A DNA stretch of 64,000 bases, from NCBI RefSeq assembly GCF_001552415.1, contig NZ_BCRD01000004.1:246275-310274 (forward strand), in the 5' to 3' direction. A program made the translations under genes and the position numbers. The notes below the pieces were generated by a model, which ran no database searches, had not been told where the DNA came from, and saw only the letters and a program-made list of their open reading frames with translations. The DNA comes from Corynebacterium xerosis NBRC 16721 = ATCC 373 (lineage in GTDB: Bacteria > Actinomycetota > Actinomycetes > Mycobacteriales > Mycobacteriaceae). The stretch's first letter is position 1. Each line of letters begins with the position of its first letter. Positions 55,080 to 64,000 of this stretch are shown piece by piece.

Positions 55080-55329
55080 GACTCCATCACTCCACCGTCC
55101 TAGCGGGACGGCCGCTCACCCCAGGTGAGCGTGGGGAGGACCGCCCGACCCGGCGCACGCGCCGGGTCCGCACCTTTTCCCGACGTCCCGTCAGAACACC
55201 TCCGGCAACGGTGGCCGGAGCCCCGCGCTTTTCAACTCGCCCACCCGGCATCCGACCGGGCCACGGCGAGATCTCGGGCGGGGACGGCAGTGGAGTAAAC
55301 CACCGCACCAACCGGAAGGAAAATGCCTA

Positions 55330-55698
55330 ATGGCACGCCTTGCTGGAGTTGACCTGCCGCGCAACAAGCGCATGCAGGTCGCTCTCACCTACATCTACGG
55401 CATCGGGCCCGCCCGTGCCTCCGAGCTGCTGGACAAGACCGGCATCTCCCCGGATCTGCGCACCGACGATCTGTCGGACGAGCAGGTCTCGTCCCTGCGC
55501 GACGTCATCGAGGCCACCTGGAAGGTGGAGGGCGACCTCCGCCGCGAGGTGCAGGCCGACATCCGCCGCAAGATCGAGATCGGCTGCTACCAGGGCCTGC
55601 GCCACCGTCGTGGCCTGCCCGTCCGTGGCCAGCGCACCAAGACCAACGCTCGTACCCGCAAGGGTCCGAAGAAGACGATCGCCGGGAAGAAGAAGTAA
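55330..55698 (+). CDS. rpsM: 30S ribosomal protein S13
   Basis: 122 residues, [20 protein letters not shown] with [17 protein letters not shown] and the C-terminal [20 protein letters not shown]. It sits in the 30S head near the P-site tRNA. It has GGAAGGA upstream and heads rpsM-rpsK-rpsD(-rpoA-rplQ). Confidence 0.97.
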   Translation: MARLAGVDLPRNKRMQVALTYIYGIGPARASELLDKTGISPDLRTDDLSDEQVSSLRDVIEATWKVEGDLRREVQADIRRKIEIGCYQGLRHRRGLPVRGQRTKTNARTRKGPKKTIAGKKK

Positions 55699-55700
55699 AC

Positions 55701-56105
55701 ATGGCAGCTCCGAAGTCCGCCCGCGGCCGCCGTACCGGCCGTCGCGTCGCGAAGAAGAACGTGGCCCAGGGCCACGCCTACATCAAGTCCACCTTCAACA
55801 ACACCATCGTGTCCATCACGGACCCGAAGGGTGCCGTCATCTCGTGGGCCTCCTCGGGCCACGTCGGGTTCAAGGGCTCCCGCAAGTCCACCCCGTTCGC
55901 CGCGCAGATGGCCGCCGAGAACGCTGCCCGCAAGGCGCAGGAGCACGGCATGAAGAAGGTCGACGTGTTCGTCAAGGGCCCGGGTTCGGGCCGCGAAACC
56001 GCCATCCGTTCCCTCCAGGCCGCCGGCCTCGAGGTCAGCTCGATCTCCGACGTGACGCCGCAGCCGCACAACGGCTGCCGTCCGCCGAAGCGTCGTCGCG
56101 TCTAA
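55701..56105 (+). CDS. rpsK: 30S ribosomal protein S11
   Basis: 134 residues. After a basic start ([20 protein letters not shown]) come [20 protein letters not shown] and the C-terminal [16 protein letters not shown]. It forms the platform near the Shine-Dalgarno helix. It begins 2 bp after rpsM. Confidence 0.97.
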   Translation: MAAPKSARGRRTGRRVAKKNVAQGHAYIKSTFNNTIVSITDPKGAVISWASSGHVGFKGSRKSTPFAAQMAAENAARKAQEHGMKKVDVFVKGPGSGRETAIRSLQAAGLEVSSISDVTPQPHNGCRPPKRRRV

Positions 56106-56128
56106 GAGAAGGGAAAGAGGAGAACAAA

Positions 56129-56734
56129 ATGGCCCGTTATACCGGACCCGCAACCCGTAAGTCCCGTCGTCTCCGCGTCGACCTCGTCGGCGGCGACATG
56201 TCCTTCGAGCGCCGCCCCTACCCGCCCGGGCAGGCCGGCCGCGCCCGCATCAAGGAGTCGGAGTACCTGCTCCAGCTGCAGGAGAAGCAGAAGGCCCGCT
56301 TCACCTACGGCGTCATGGAGAAGCAGTTCCGCCGCTACTACGCCGAGGCGAACCGTCGCGCCGGCAAGACCGGCGACAACCTCGTCATCCTGCTCGAGTC
56401 GCGCCTCGACAACGTCGTGTACCGCGCCGGCCTGGCCCGCACGCGCCGTCAGGCCCGTCAGCTGGTGTCCCACGGCCACTTCACCGTCAACGGCAAGAAG
56501 ATCAACGTGCCGTCGTTCCAGGTGACGCAGTACGACATCATCGACGTGCGCCCGAAGTCGCGCAAGATGCTGTGGTTCGAGGAGGCCCAGGAGACCCTGG
56601 TCGACGCCATCGTGCCGGCTTGGCTCCAGGTCGTCCCCGAGACGCTGCGCATCCTCGTGCACCAGCTGCCCGAGCGCGCCCAGATCGACATCCCGCTGCA
56701 GGAGCAGCTCATCGTCGAGTTCTACTCGAAGTAA
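56129..56734 (+). CDS. rpsD: 30S ribosomal protein S4
   Basis: 201 residues from ATG 56129 with AAAGAGGAG ahead. S4 domain: LDNVVYRAGLARTRRQARQL then VSHGHFTVNGKKINVPSFQV. It lacks the N-terminal zinc cysteines. S4 is an assembly initiator of the 30S subunit and affects accuracy. It is 160 bp from rpoA. Confidence 0.97.
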   Translation: MARYTGPATRKSRRLRVDLVGGDMSFERRPYPPGQAGRARIKESEYLLQLQEKQKARFTYGVMEKQFRRYYAEANRRAGKTGDNLVILLESRLDNVVYRAGLARTRRQARQLVSHGHFTVNGKKINVPSFQVTQYDIIDVRPKSRKMLWFEEAQETLVDAIVPAWLQVVPETLRILVHQLPERAQIDIPLQEQLIVEFYSK

Positions 56735-56785
56735 GGCTCTGCGCGGCGCCCCTTCCGGGCGTCCGCGCCGAACCCCTTCGATCCG

Positions 56786-56818
56786 GCTTTGCGACGGCGA
56801 CGGCATCCGTCGTCAAGC
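56786..56818. repeat. Inverted 11-mer pair between rpsD and rpoA
   Basis: GCTTTGCGACG (56786-56796) and CGTCGTCAAGC (56808-56818, variant), separated by 11 bp. It may form a hairpin in the rpsD-rpoA intercistronic RNA. Confidence 0.65.
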
Positions 56819-56894
56819 GCACTGGCCGGAGCACCTTCGCATCCCCATTCCCTACGGCGTCAAATAGCGGTCGCCACCAGGAGGATCACAGATC

Positions 56895-57911
56895 ATGCTC
56901 ATTTCCCAGCGTCCCACGCTCACCGAGGATTTCATCGATTCCTCGCGTTCCCGGTTCGTCATCGAGCCGCTGGAGCCCGGTTTCGGCTACACCCTCGGCA
57001 ACTCGCTGCGCCGTACCCTGCTGTCGTCCATTCCGGGCGCGGCGGTGACGAGCATCCGCGTTGACGGCGTGCTGCACGAGTTCACCACCATCCCGGGCGT
57101 GAAGGAGGATGTCTCCGACATCATCCTGAACATCAAGGGCCTGGTGCTGAGCTCCGACTTCGACGAGCCGGCCACCGTGTACCTGCGTCGCGAGGGCGGC
57201 GGAGCCGTCACCGCGGCCGACGTGGAGTGCCCGGCGGGCGTGGAGATCCACAACCCGGATCACCACATCGCCACGCTCAACGACTCGGGTCGCCTGGACA
57301 TCGAGATGGTCGTCGAGCGCGGCCGCGGCTACGTTCCCGCCCAGCCGAACTCCGGCGGCGAGATCGGCCGCATCCCGGTCGACCAGATCTACTCCCCGGT
57401 CCTGAAGGTCAGCTACAAGGTCGAGGCGACTCGCGTCGAGCAGCGCACCGACTTCGACAAGCTGGTCATCGACGTGGAGACGAAGAACTCCATCACCGCC
57501 CGCGACGCCATGGCGTCGGCCGGCAAGACCCTGGTGGAGCTCTTCGGCCTGGCCCGCGAGCTCAACGAGGCCGCCGAGGGCATCGAGATCGGCCCGTCCC
57601 CGCAGCATAACGAGGACATCGCCGCCTACTCCATGCCCATCGAGGACCTCGACTTCTCCATGCGCTCCTACAACTGCCTGAAGCGCGAGGAGATCCACAC
57701 GGTCGGCGAACTCGCCGCCCGCACGGAGTCGGATCTGCTGGACATCCGCAACTTCGGCGACAAGTCCATCAACGAGGTCAAGGTCAAGCTCTCGGAGCTG
57801 GGCCTGGCGCTCAAGGACTCGCCGAACGATTTCGACCCGTCCACCGTGGAGGGCTACGACGCCGAGACCGGCGAATGGACCGAGGACGCGGAGGTCGGCT
57901 ACGACGAGTAG
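56895..57911 (+). CDS. rpoA: DNA-directed RNA polymerase subunit alpha
   Basis: 338 residues. The N-terminal domain shows [20 protein letters not shown] and [20 protein letters not shown]; the C-terminal domain carries [20 protein letters not shown] and [19 protein letters not shown], which bind UP elements and activators. An acidic 25-residue tail ends it. It starts at ATG 56895 after CAGGAGGA. Together with rpoB and rpoC it gives the core polymerase, all in this window. Confidence 0.98.
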   Translation: MLISQRPTLTEDFIDSSRSRFVIEPLEPGFGYTLGNSLRRTLLSSIPGAAVTSIRVDGVLHEFTTIPGVKEDVSDIILNIKGLVLSSDFDEPATVYLRREGGGAVTAADVECPAGVEIHNPDHHIATLNDSGRLDIEMVVERGRGYVPAQPNSGGEIGRIPVDQIYSPVLKVSYKVEATRVEQRTDFDKLVIDVETKNSITARDAMASAGKTLVELFGLARELNEAAEGIEIGPSPQHNEDIAAYSMPIEDLDFSMRSYNCLKREEIHTVGELAARTESDLLDIRNFGDKSINEVKVKLSELGLALKDSPNDFDPSTVEGYDAETGEWTEDAEVGYDE

Positions 57912-57952
57912 CCGCTCAAGCGCACGCGACTTAAAAACACGAGGAGAATCCC

Positions 57953-58519
57953 ATGCCCAAGCCCAAGAAGGGCGCCCGTCTCGGCGGCTCCGCTTCCCAC
58001 CAGAAGAAGATTCTGGCGAACCTGGCGAAGCAGCTGTTCGAGCACGGCCAGATCAAGACCACCGACACCAAGGCCAAGCTGCTCCGCCCCTACGCGGAGA
58101 AGCTGATCACGAAGGCCAAGGGCGGCACCCTGGCGGACCGCCGCAACGCCGCGAAGCTGCTGAACGACAACTACGTCGTCCAGCACCTCTTCGACGAGCT
58201 GGCGCCGAAGTTCGCCAACCGCGAGGGCGGCTACACCCGCATCATCAAGCTGGGTAACCGCAAGGGCGACAACGCCCCCATCTCGCTGATCGCCCTGGTC
58301 ACCGAGGAGACCGCTTCCGCCGAGGCCACCCGCGCCACCCGCGCGGCGGCTTCCAAGAAGGCCGAGGAGGCCGAGCAGGCCGAGCCGACCGAGGAGGAGG
58401 CCCCCGAGGTCGAGGCCGACGAGGCCACCGACGCCGAGGCCGAGGCCGAGGCCAAGGACGCCGACGCCGACGCCGACGCCGAGGCTGACGCCGACGCCGA
58501 GAAGGCCGACGAGAAGTAA
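57953..58519 (+). CDS. rplQ: 50S ribosomal protein L17 with acidic tail
   Basis: 188 residues, well beyond the ~120 of E. coli. The core [20 protein letters not shown] with [17 protein letters not shown] and [20 protein letters not shown] is normal. The last ~65 residues are almost only Ala, Glu and Asp ([20 protein letters not shown]), an actinobacterial-type extension. It ends the alpha operon and is followed by a terminator. Confidence 0.96.
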   Translation: MPKPKKGARLGGSASHQKKILANLAKQLFEHGQIKTTDTKAKLLRPYAEKLITKAKGGTLADRRNAAKLLNDNYVVQHLFDELAPKFANREGGYTRIIKLGNRKGDNAPISLIALVTEETASAEATRATRAAASKKAEEAEQAEPTEEEAPEVEADEATDAEAEAEAKDADADADAEADADAEKADEK

Positions 58520-58540
58520 GCCCCCGGGCCACTTTTCCCG

Positions 58541-58584
58541 TGGCGCCCCCCACCCGTTGATTCGGGTGGCGGGGCGCTTTCGCG
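58541..58584 (+). terminator. Terminator after rplQ
   Basis: GCGCCCCCCACCCG paired with CGGGTGGCGGGGCGC around TTGATT, then TTTCGCG. Confidence 0.82.
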
Positions 58585-58669
58585 ATTCCGGGGTGCGCGC
58601 GGGTCGGTTGGGGAGTGCACGGCCGCCGTGGTTTGTGCCGGTCGCGGGTGCCGGGGGAGGATGGCGGGC

Positions 58670-59635
58670 GTGCATGACGACGACGTGATCGACTCGGCCG
58701 GAACACCCCCGGAGCTGGTGCGGCTGCGCCTGGACATCGCCTACGACGGCACCGATTTCCACGGGTGGGCGGCCCAGGGCGGGGCGAATGGCGCGGATCT
58801 GCGGACGGTGCAGGGCACCATCCAGGACGCGCTGTCGAAGGTGCTGCGCCATGACGCGCAATTGACGGTTGCCGGCCGCACCGACGCCGGCGTCCACGCC
58901 CTGGCGCAGGTCGCCCACGTCGACGTTCCCCGCCAGTCGCTGGACACCCGGTCCATCGCGGGCGATCCGGCGCGCCTGGTGCGCCGCCTGGCGCGTCTGC
59001 TGCCCGATGACGTGTCCATCCGCGGCTGCTCCTTCGCCCCGGAGGGCTTCGACGCGAGGTTTTCCGCTTTACGACGGCGCTACGTCTACCGCATCACCAC
59101 CTCCGATGCGGGCCCGCTGCCGACGCGGGCGCGCGATACCGCGGCGTGGACGCGCAAGGTCGATCTGGATCTTTTGAGGGAGTCGGCCGAGGTGCTCGTC
59201 GGCCTCCACGACTTCGCGGCGTTTTGCCGGCATCGCCCCAACGCCACGACCATCCGGGATCTGCAGGCGTTCGAGTGGCGCGACATCTCCACCGACGCGG
59301 AACCGGAGCTGTACGAGGCCCGCGTCACCGCCGACGCCTTCTGCTGGTCGATGGTCCGTTCCCTGGTCGGCGGATGCCTGGCCACGGCGGAGGGGCGCCG
59401 TGCACCCGGCTTCACCGGCGGGCTGCTCGAGGAGCGGGAGCGGTCGCCGCTGGTGCCCGTGGCCCCGGCGAAGGGGCTGGCGTTGGCGGGCGTCGACTAC
59501 CCCGATGATTCGGAGCTTGCGGCGCGGGCGGACAAGACCCGCGACATCCGGGTGCTGCCGGGGGAGGAGCACCGAGCGGCGGGCAAGGGCTGCCCGGAAC
59601 GCAACCCGTGGTTCGACGGGATGCCCGACCGCTAG
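58670..59635 (+). CDS. truA: tRNA pseudouridine(38-40) synthase
   Basis: 321 residues. The catalytic Asp is in VAGRTDAGVHALAQVAHVDV; other signatures are DIAYDGTDFHGWAAQ, FDARFSALRRRYVYRI and FCWSMVRSLVGGCL. The start is set at GTG 58670, 9 nt after GGGGAGG; the in-frame ATG 58661 would touch the ribosome site. An 11-mer copy is embedded in the gene at 59066-59076 within the FSALRRRY segment. It follows rplQ as in most actinobacteria. The C-terminal ~40 residues extend beyond the usual end. Confidence 0.94.
   Translation: MHDDDVIDSAGTPPELVRLRLDIAYDGTDFHGWAAQGGANGADLRTVQGTIQDALSKVLRHDAQLTVAGRTDAGVHALAQVAHVDVPRQSLDTRSIAGDPARLVRRLARLLPDDVSIRGCSFAPEGFDARFSALRRRYVYRITTSDAGPLPTRARDTAAWTRKVDLDLLRESAEVLVGLHDFAAFCRHRPNATTIRDLQAFEWRDISTDAEPELYEARVTADAFCWSMVRSLVGGCLATAEGRRAPGFTGGLLEERERSPLVPVAPAKGLALAGVDYPDDSELAARADKTRDIRVLPGEEHRAAGKGCPERNPWFDGMPDR
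59066..59076 (+). repeat. Dispersed 11-mer GCTTTRCGACG inside truA
   Basis: Exact copy encoding part of SALRRR in the conserved core of TruA, read in frame as TCC GCT TTA CGA CGG; TTA is a rare leucine codon in this GC-rich genome. Confidence 0.65.
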
Positions 59636-59681
59636 ACTGACCGGGTCCCGCATTCCCCAGCTGCCCCGGAGGCTCATCACC

Positions 59682-62045
59682 GTGATTTGGCCCGCCATCG
59701 TGTTGGTCCTTTTGCTCGTCCTTCCGGGCGCGCTGCTGGGCGTGGCCTCCGGGCTCCGGCTCGGCTGGGCGCTGGCCATCGGCCCCGCGCTGACGTTCGC
59801 CGTCACGGGACTGGCCGGCTGGTTCTTCGGCGCAGTCGGCATCGCATACTCCACCATCACCGCCGCCCTCGTGTGGCTGGCGATGATCCTGGCCGCGCTG
59901 GTGTGGCGCCGCCTGGCCCCGAAGCGGGCCGATGCGGCGGCGCTGGCGTCGTTGAGCGAGGAGCCGGGCCGCGGCCGGGCGATCATCGCCCTGCCCGCCA
60001 TCGCCGGCGTCGTGGTCGCATTCGTGACCATGGCCTGGGCGTCGCTGTCGCGGCTGGCGAAGGTGCCCGGCGGGATCGAGTCCATCCAACAGTCGTGGGA
60101 CGTGCACTGGCACGGCTCGGTGATCAAGTACGCGCTGGACACCGGGATGGTGTCGTCGACGCGCATGGGCGAGATCCAGAACTTCGAGACCCGCGGCGAC
60201 ATGTACTACCCGGCCGCATGGCACGCGTTTGGCGCGGTGCTCGCCGACGTCTCCGGCATGAGCGTCCCGGCGACGGTGAACATCCTGGGCCTCGTCGCCC
60301 CGGCGCTGCTGATCCCGGTCGGGGCGGCGGCGCTGGCATGGCGCATGATCGACCGCGGCGGCTGGGCGGCGTCGATCGGCGCGGGCCTTGCCGCGGTGCT
60401 GACCACCGCGCTTCCGGTGCTGACGCCGATCAGCGTCTACGTCGGCGCGTGGCCGTACCTTTTGGGCATCGCGCTGACGGGCGCGACGTTCGCGGTGCTG
60501 ACCTCGGTGCCGCACGCCCCGATCCGGATGTTCGCGTCGGCGCTGGCGCTGATCGGCATCGGGCAGCTTCACCCTTCTGCGGTGCCGGCGACGGTGCTGC
60601 TGGTGGGCTCCTGGTGGCTGTTCGGCCGCCTGTGGCGCCCCGTGCGCCCGGAGCTCGGGGCGGCGAAGTCGCGGCTGCGCGACGCCGGCCTGCTGGCGCT
60701 CCCCGGTGTCGTGGCGGCCGTGTTCCTGGTGCCGCAGTGGCTGTCGGGCGAGCAGCAGGCGGAGGACATCCGCGCGGAGTCCGCGACGGTCGACGTCGAC
60801 CGCTGGGGCGCCTGGTACCGGGCGTTCGCCATGCTCACCCGCCACGCGGAGGACTACGGTTCGATCAAACCGGTCATCATCGCCGGCCTGATCGGCCTGG
60901 TGCTGCTGGCCGTGATGCTGCGTCGCTTCTGGCCGGTCGTGGCGTGGGCGGTGTCGGTGCTGTTCACCGCGCATGCGCTGAACACCTTCGGCGGCGTCGT
61001 CGGCGACGTGTTGGGCGTCTACGCGGGCCTGCACTACTCGACGCCGCACCGCCTGGTGCTGCAGACGGCGCTGCTGATCACCGCCGCCGGCGGCGCGGGC
61101 GTGGCCCTGCTGTTCGGTGTCGTGGCGGGGTACGCGGGCCGTCGTAAAGCGGAGGACCCGGAACGGGGCCCCGATGTGCGCGAGCGCTCCGGCGGCTCCG
61201 ACGGCTTCGATGTCTCCGGCGAAGGCGGGGCCGGCGCCACCGCGGTGGCCGCGACCGGGGCCGCACGCACCGATCTGATCACCCGCCCCCACGTCCGCCC
61301 GGTGCCGGTGGTGCAGCTGGCCATCGCCGCGGCGCTGGTCGCCGGCTTCATCCCATGGGCGGTGCACATCATGGCGCCGGTCAATCACCACGCTTACGAG
61401 CAGATCCGCGACAACCGCCTGACCAGCGAGCGCGATCTGCGCGCCTTCGACTGGCTGGCGCAGCAGCCGGAGGCCCACGAGCACCGGGTGTTCACCAACC
61501 CCAACGAGGGCTCGGCGTGGATGTACATGCGCAACGACATCCCGACGGTGTTCCGCCACTTCGGCTGGCCCGACGCCGACGAGACCACCGCGACGTCGAT
61601 GGTCTACTGGCACACCGACAAGATCGGCTGGGGCGAGCCGTGGGACACCACCGCCGCCAACCAGGTGGACCTGGCGCTGAAGAAGCTCGACGTGGGCTTC
61701 ATTTACGTGTCGCCGCCGTACTTCTGGGGCGACCAGAAGATCAACATGCGCATGCAGGAGGGCGCGTGGTGGTCGCGGGGCCTGACGCCGGTGTATCGCG
61801 ACGAGGAGGTCACCATCTACGCGGTCAACGGGGTAATCGACCCGGAGCGCATCGAGGAGATGCGCGCCCAGTCGCCGATGGACATGCCGCCGATGACCAC
61901 CCGCGGCGAGGCGGGCGTGGCCGAGCCGGGCGACGACGATTACGACGACCCGCACGCGTGGGTGCCCGACTTCTCCAAGGCCTACCGCGGCGAGGGCTCG
62001 ATCCTGCCGGAGGGCCAGGAGCCGCTGACGCTGCAGCCGAAGTAG
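59682..62045 (+). CDS. Large polytopic membrane protein (DUF6541-like)
   Basis: 787 residues: about 13 membrane helices in the first 610 residues, then a ~175-residue C-terminal domain outside the membrane (RVFTNPNEGSAWMYMRNDIP, FIYVSPPYFWGDQK). A WDVHWHGSVIKYALDTG and GDMYYPAAWHAFGA loop follows early helices. This fits the actinobacterial DUF6541 family, which looks like GT-C-type glycosyltransferases; that link is inference. The GTG at 59682 with CCGGAGG upstream is the start. An in-gene 11-mer copy is at 61140-61150, in a disordered cytoplasmic loop. Confidence 0.72.
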   Translation: MIWPAIVLVLLLVLPGALLGVASGLRLGWALAIGPALTFAVTGLAGWFFGAVGIAYSTITAALVWLAMILAALVWRRLAPKRADAAALASLSEEPGRGRAIIALPAIAGVVVAFVTMAWASLSRLAKVPGGIESIQQSWDVHWHGSVIKYALDTGMVSSTRMGEIQNFETRGDMYYPAAWHAFGAVLADVSGMSVPATVNILGLVAPALLIPVGAAALAWRMIDRGGWAASIGAGLAAVLTTALPVLTPISVYVGAWPYLLGIALTGATFAVLTSVPHAPIRMFASALALIGIGQLHPSAVPATVLLVGSWWLFGRLWRPVRPELGAAKSRLRDAGLLALPGVVAAVFLVPQWLSGEQQAEDIRAESATVDVDRWGAWYRAFAMLTRHAEDYGSIKPVIIAGLIGLVLLAVMLRRFWPVVAWAVSVLFTAHALNTFGGVVGDVLGVYAGLHYSTPHRLVLQTALLITAAGGAGVALLFGVVAGYAGRRKAEDPERGPDVRERSGGSDGFDVSGEGGAGATAVAATGAARTDLITRPHVRPVPVVQLAIAAALVAGFIPWAVHIMAPVNHHAYEQIRDNRLTSERDLRAFDWLAQQPEAHEHRVFTNPNEGSAWMYMRNDIPTVFRHFGWPDADETTATSMVYWHTDKIGWGEPWDTTAANQVDLALKKLDVGFIYVSPPYFWGDQKINMRMQEGAWWSRGLTPVYRDEEVTIYAVNGVIDPERIEEMRAQSPMDMPPMTTRGEAGVAEPGDDDYDDPHAWVPDFSKAYRGEGSILPEGQEPLTLQPK
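61140..61150 (-). repeat. Dispersed 11-mer GCTTTRCGACG inside the polytopic protein gene
   Basis: Exact minus-strand copy in the stretch coding for the hydrophilic loop GRRKAEDPERGP, where sequence constraint is low. Confidence 0.6.
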
Positions 62046-62133
62046 GCGCGCCCCGGGTGAGGTGTCTCACGTGCCCGGGGGATCGGCCCAAATGGCTGGG
62101 TTCGACCGCCACGAGGACGTAGGGTGTGTGACC

Positions 62134-62832
62134 ATGCGCAAGTTCACCACGTTCGCCGCCCTGGCCGCCTCGACCCTGTTCCTCGCCGGATGCTTCGGCG
62201 ATGGCGGGACCGATGCGGACCCGGGGACGGTCGCGGACACGACGGCGACGACGTCGTCGTCGGCGACGCCGCTGGCCGAGCGCCCGCAGGAGGCGGCGCC
62301 GGCCGGCCCGACGGTCGCCGAGGTGCCGGACGACCGCTTCATGCCGCCGGGCGCGCAGAACGCCCGCGTGTTCCGCCTGGCCGATGGGGCGACGGAGTGC
62401 TTCGCCAACTCGCTGGGCTCGGATTCCTTCCTGACGTGCCGCACGAACTTCGCCAACCCGCCGATGGTGCAGAGCTACGAGGGCGGGCAGATCGCGGCCA
62501 ACGCGGTGACGTGGTCGCCGGGCGCCGCCCCGACGTTCGCGCACATGAACTTCCCGGACACCGGTTTCGGCCCGGAGACGCTGCACCCCTACGAGCGGGT
62601 GTCCATGTTCGGCTTCACCTGCACCGCGTACGGCGATGCGACGGTGGAGTGCTCCGGCCCGGGCGGCAGCGCGTCGCTGGATGCCGGCAACGTCACCGGT
62701 GCGATCGTGCCGGAGCCGCAGGAGGCCCCGGCCCCCGCGCCGGAGGAGGCCCCCGCCCCGCCTGCTGCGCCGCTGCCGGGCATCGAGGTCCCCGGCATGG
62801 AGGATCTGTTTGGCCCGCAGCCGGGCCAGTAG
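62134..62832 (+). CDS. Putative secreted lipoprotein
   Basis: 232 residues. Signal peptide RKFTTFAALAASTLFLAGC with lipobox LAGC, so the mature Cys would be lipid-anchored. A Thr/Ser-rich linker leads to a ~110-residue domain with four Cys (ATECFANSLG, FLTCRTNF, GFTCTAYGD, VECSGPGG) and a Pro/Glu/Ala-rich tail ending GPQPGQ. Family not recognised. ATG 62134 follows a TAGGGT box (62120-62125) by 8 bp, which suggests a leaderless mRNA. It lies just downstream of the large membrane protein and may share a role at the envelope. Confidence 0.72.
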   Translation: MRKFTTFAALAASTLFLAGCFGDGGTDADPGTVADTTATTSSSATPLAERPQEAAPAGPTVAEVPDDRFMPPGAQNARVFRLADGATECFANSLGSDSFLTCRTNFANPPMVQSYEGGQIAANAVTWSPGAAPTFAHMNFPDTGFGPETLHPYERVSMFGFTCTAYGDATVECSGPGGSASLDAGNVTGAIVPEPQEAPAPAPEEAPAPPAAPLPGIEVPGMEDLFGPQPGQ

Positions 62833-62838
62833 GGCACG

Positions 62839-62849
62839 GCTTTACGACG
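62839..62849 (+). repeat. Dispersed 11-mer GCTTTRCGACG after the lipoprotein gene
   Basis: Exact copy 6 bp past the stop, between two converging genes. CGCCCGTCAG (62849-62858) and CTGACGGGCG (62889-62898) downstream form an inverted repeat across the end of the next gene. Confidence 0.65.
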
Positions 62850-62856
62850 CCGCCCG

Positions 62857-63882
62857 TCAGCCCATTGCCGAGAACATCGGCACCGCCCTGACGGGCGTTT
62901 TCTCGTCTCCGATGGTCAGGTGCCACGCATGGTCGCCGATGGTCAGCGAAGGCGGGGCATGTTCGGCGGGCAGGGCCGTGGTGGCGGTGCCGTCGGCGTC
63001 GTGAAGCACGACCGTCGGGGTGCCGGGCCGCCGGACCACCCGCGCACCCCCGTCCAGGACCAGCACGTCGAGCGTGGGATCGCCCGCGGCGGGGACCAGC
63101 ACCGCGCCGTGGTCGAGGAGGACGCCGAACTGCCGCGGGCGGTGGGTGCGGATGCCGACGCGCGCGCCGGTCAGCAGCGTGGGGACCAGCAGCTCCGGGA
63201 GGCGGCCGGCGTCGGCGACGACGTCGAGCCGGTCGATCGAGGGCAACGACATGACCAGCGGGCCGCCGTCGCGCGAGGTGCCGACCAGCTGCGCCGGCGC
63301 CGGTGGCACCTCGACGTCGTGGGCCGGAGTGAACCACAGGTGCGGGCGGCGGACGTGACCGCGGCCAGGAGCGCGGGCCAACAGCCGTTCGGCATCGGTG
63401 CCGGAGGGATTCGCGGTGGCCGCGGTGAACTCGGTGCCGGACAGGGGCCGCGCCCGCAGCCCCAGCAGGCCCAGGCGGTGGACGAAGAACTCCAGCCGCG
63501 CCCGGTCATGCTCGGCGGGGCCGCCGACGAGGACGCTGATCCAGTCGGAGTCGGCGACTCCGAGCCGTCCGGCGAAACTGCGGTACCGGTGGGCGACCTC
63601 GCCGCCGGGCCGGGCGGTGGTCCGCAGCACCGACACCACGTCGACGGGCACCGGACATTCCGTCACGGCATCGACCAGCGCCGACGCGGGGAGAAGGTTC
63701 CGCCCCGCGGCCGTGACCCGGACTCCGGCGGTCGGCACCGGGTGCGGTCCCCGCCACGCGTCGCGCAGCGATCGCCCGCGAAACGGAACGTGCAGCCCCG
63801 CCACGGCCAGCGCCGACGCCCCCACCGCCAACGGCGCGGCATGGTCCGCCACGAACCCCGACACCGATGCCCAATCCATCAT
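62857..63882 (-). CDS. Possible type VII secretion protein EccE-like
   Basis: 341 residues. A hydrophobic N-terminus (VSGFVADHAAPLAVGASALA) is followed by FRGRSLRDAWRGPHPVP, then a soluble alpha/beta part with VPVDVVSVLRTTARPGGEVA and a C-terminal domain with VLLDHGAVLVPAAGDPTLDV. In corynebacteria the ESX-4 type VII genes lie just beyond truA, and this layout resembles EccE; I could not confirm it. The start is ATG 63882 (MMDWASVSG) after GGGGGGTGG; an ATG at 63993 would add a low-complexity leader. Convergent with the lipoprotein gene. The remainder of the cluster would lie outside the window. Confidence 0.5.
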   Translation of the reverse strand: MMDWASVSGFVADHAAPLAVGASALAVAGLHVPFRGRSLRDAWRGPHPVPTAGVRVTAAGRNLLPASALVDAVTECPVPVDVVSVLRTTARPGGEVAHRYRSFAGRLGVADSDWISVLVGGPAEHDRARLEFFVHRLGLLGLRARPLSGTEFTAATANPSGTDAERLLARAPGRGHVRRPHLWFTPAHDVEVPPAPAQLVGTSRDGGPLVMSLPSIDRLDVVADAGRLPELLVPTLLTGARVGIRTHRPRQFGVLLDHGAVLVPAAGDPTLDVLVLDGGARVVRRPGTPTVVLHDADGTATTALPAEHAPPSLTIGDHAWHLTIGDEKTPVRAVPMFSAMG

Positions 63883-64000
63883 CGCCACCCCCCGGCTCTC
63901 CCGCGGCGCATCCCCCGCGCCGGGCCACCCGCTCGGGCGGCCGTCGACGGGCAGCATATCGGCGGCTGGCCTAGGCTGCCCTGCGAAAGACATGGGTCAA
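63883..64000. other. Upstream region of the EccE-like gene
   Basis: 118 bp to the window edge; open on the minus strand in the same frame as the gene above. No separate feature is seen. Confidence 0.4.

Noticed and set aside
55080..55329. rpmJ (L36) between infA and rpsM
   Set aside because: No frame in this 250-bp gap encodes the short Cys-containing or Cys-less L36 pattern.
59684..59690. GATTTGG at the start of the polytopic protein gene as another promoter
   Set aside because: It lies within the start codon region (GTGATTTGG) and has no -10 box at 17-18 bp; the same holds for the chance copy at 19745.

Overview
The window is GC-rich actinobacterial chromosome and most likely comes from a Corynebacterium or a close relative. 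Three things point there: the gene order (mgtA-menG-menJ-polyprenyl synthase, tRNAs, secE-nusG-rplK-rplA, rplJ-rplL, a DUF3068 gene, rpoB-rpoC, rpsL-rpsG-fusA-tuf, the S10/spc/alpha ribosomal clusters, then truA), the near-complete match of RpoB, FusA, SecY and RpsH to my memory of the C. glutamicum proteins, and frequent GTG starts. No species is claimed.

Layout. 1-4.0 kb: end of a mannosyltransferase gene and a menaquinone block (menG, menJ on the minus strand, long-chain polyprenyl synthase). 4.0-4.8 kb: four tRNA genes (Tyr, Thr, Met, Trp). 4.8-19 kb: secE, nusG, rplK, rplA, an unknown gene, rplJL with an L10 leader, a DUF3068 membrane protein, rpoB and rpoC. 19-27 kb: accessory genes (DUF1707 protein, a phosphate-linked trio with PHO-box-like repeats, thiC with a TPP riboswitch, a GAF-LuxR regulator, an MHS-family transporter). 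27-32 kb: rpsL, rpsG, fusA, tuf. 32-35 kb: a six-gene minus-strand Asp23/AmaP-type envelope cluster. 35-50 kb: S10 and spc genes, split into three transcription units by a methyltransferase gene and a secreted SGNH-hydrolase-like gene, ending secY-adk. 50-54 kb: map, an unknown membrane protein and a sodium:dicarboxylate/amino-acid symporter. 54-58.5 kb: a repeat-rich intergenic island, then infA, rpsM-rpsK-rpsD, rpoA, rplQ. 58.6-64 kb: truA, a large polytopic protein, a lipoprotein and an EccE-like gene on the minus strand.

The genes are mostly ordinary; the unusual content lies between them. (1) An 11-bp word, GCTTTRCGACG, occurs exactly 20 times in 64 kb where chance predicts well under one, mostly next to terminators and often as inverted pairs. 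(2) Two copies of a 96-bp palindromic element share 21-bp terminal arms and an inner hairpin. (3) Translation genes share a promoter form with a GATTTGG -35 region and 17-18 bp spacing. (4) A 550-bp stretch upstream of infA packs three different repeat families plus one copy of the 96-bp element. (5) Eleven-bp-periodic GTTCACC-like repeats lie upstream of a Na/Pi transporter gene and of a small unknown gene.

All calls come from reading the sequence and from memory of protein families. No database search was run.
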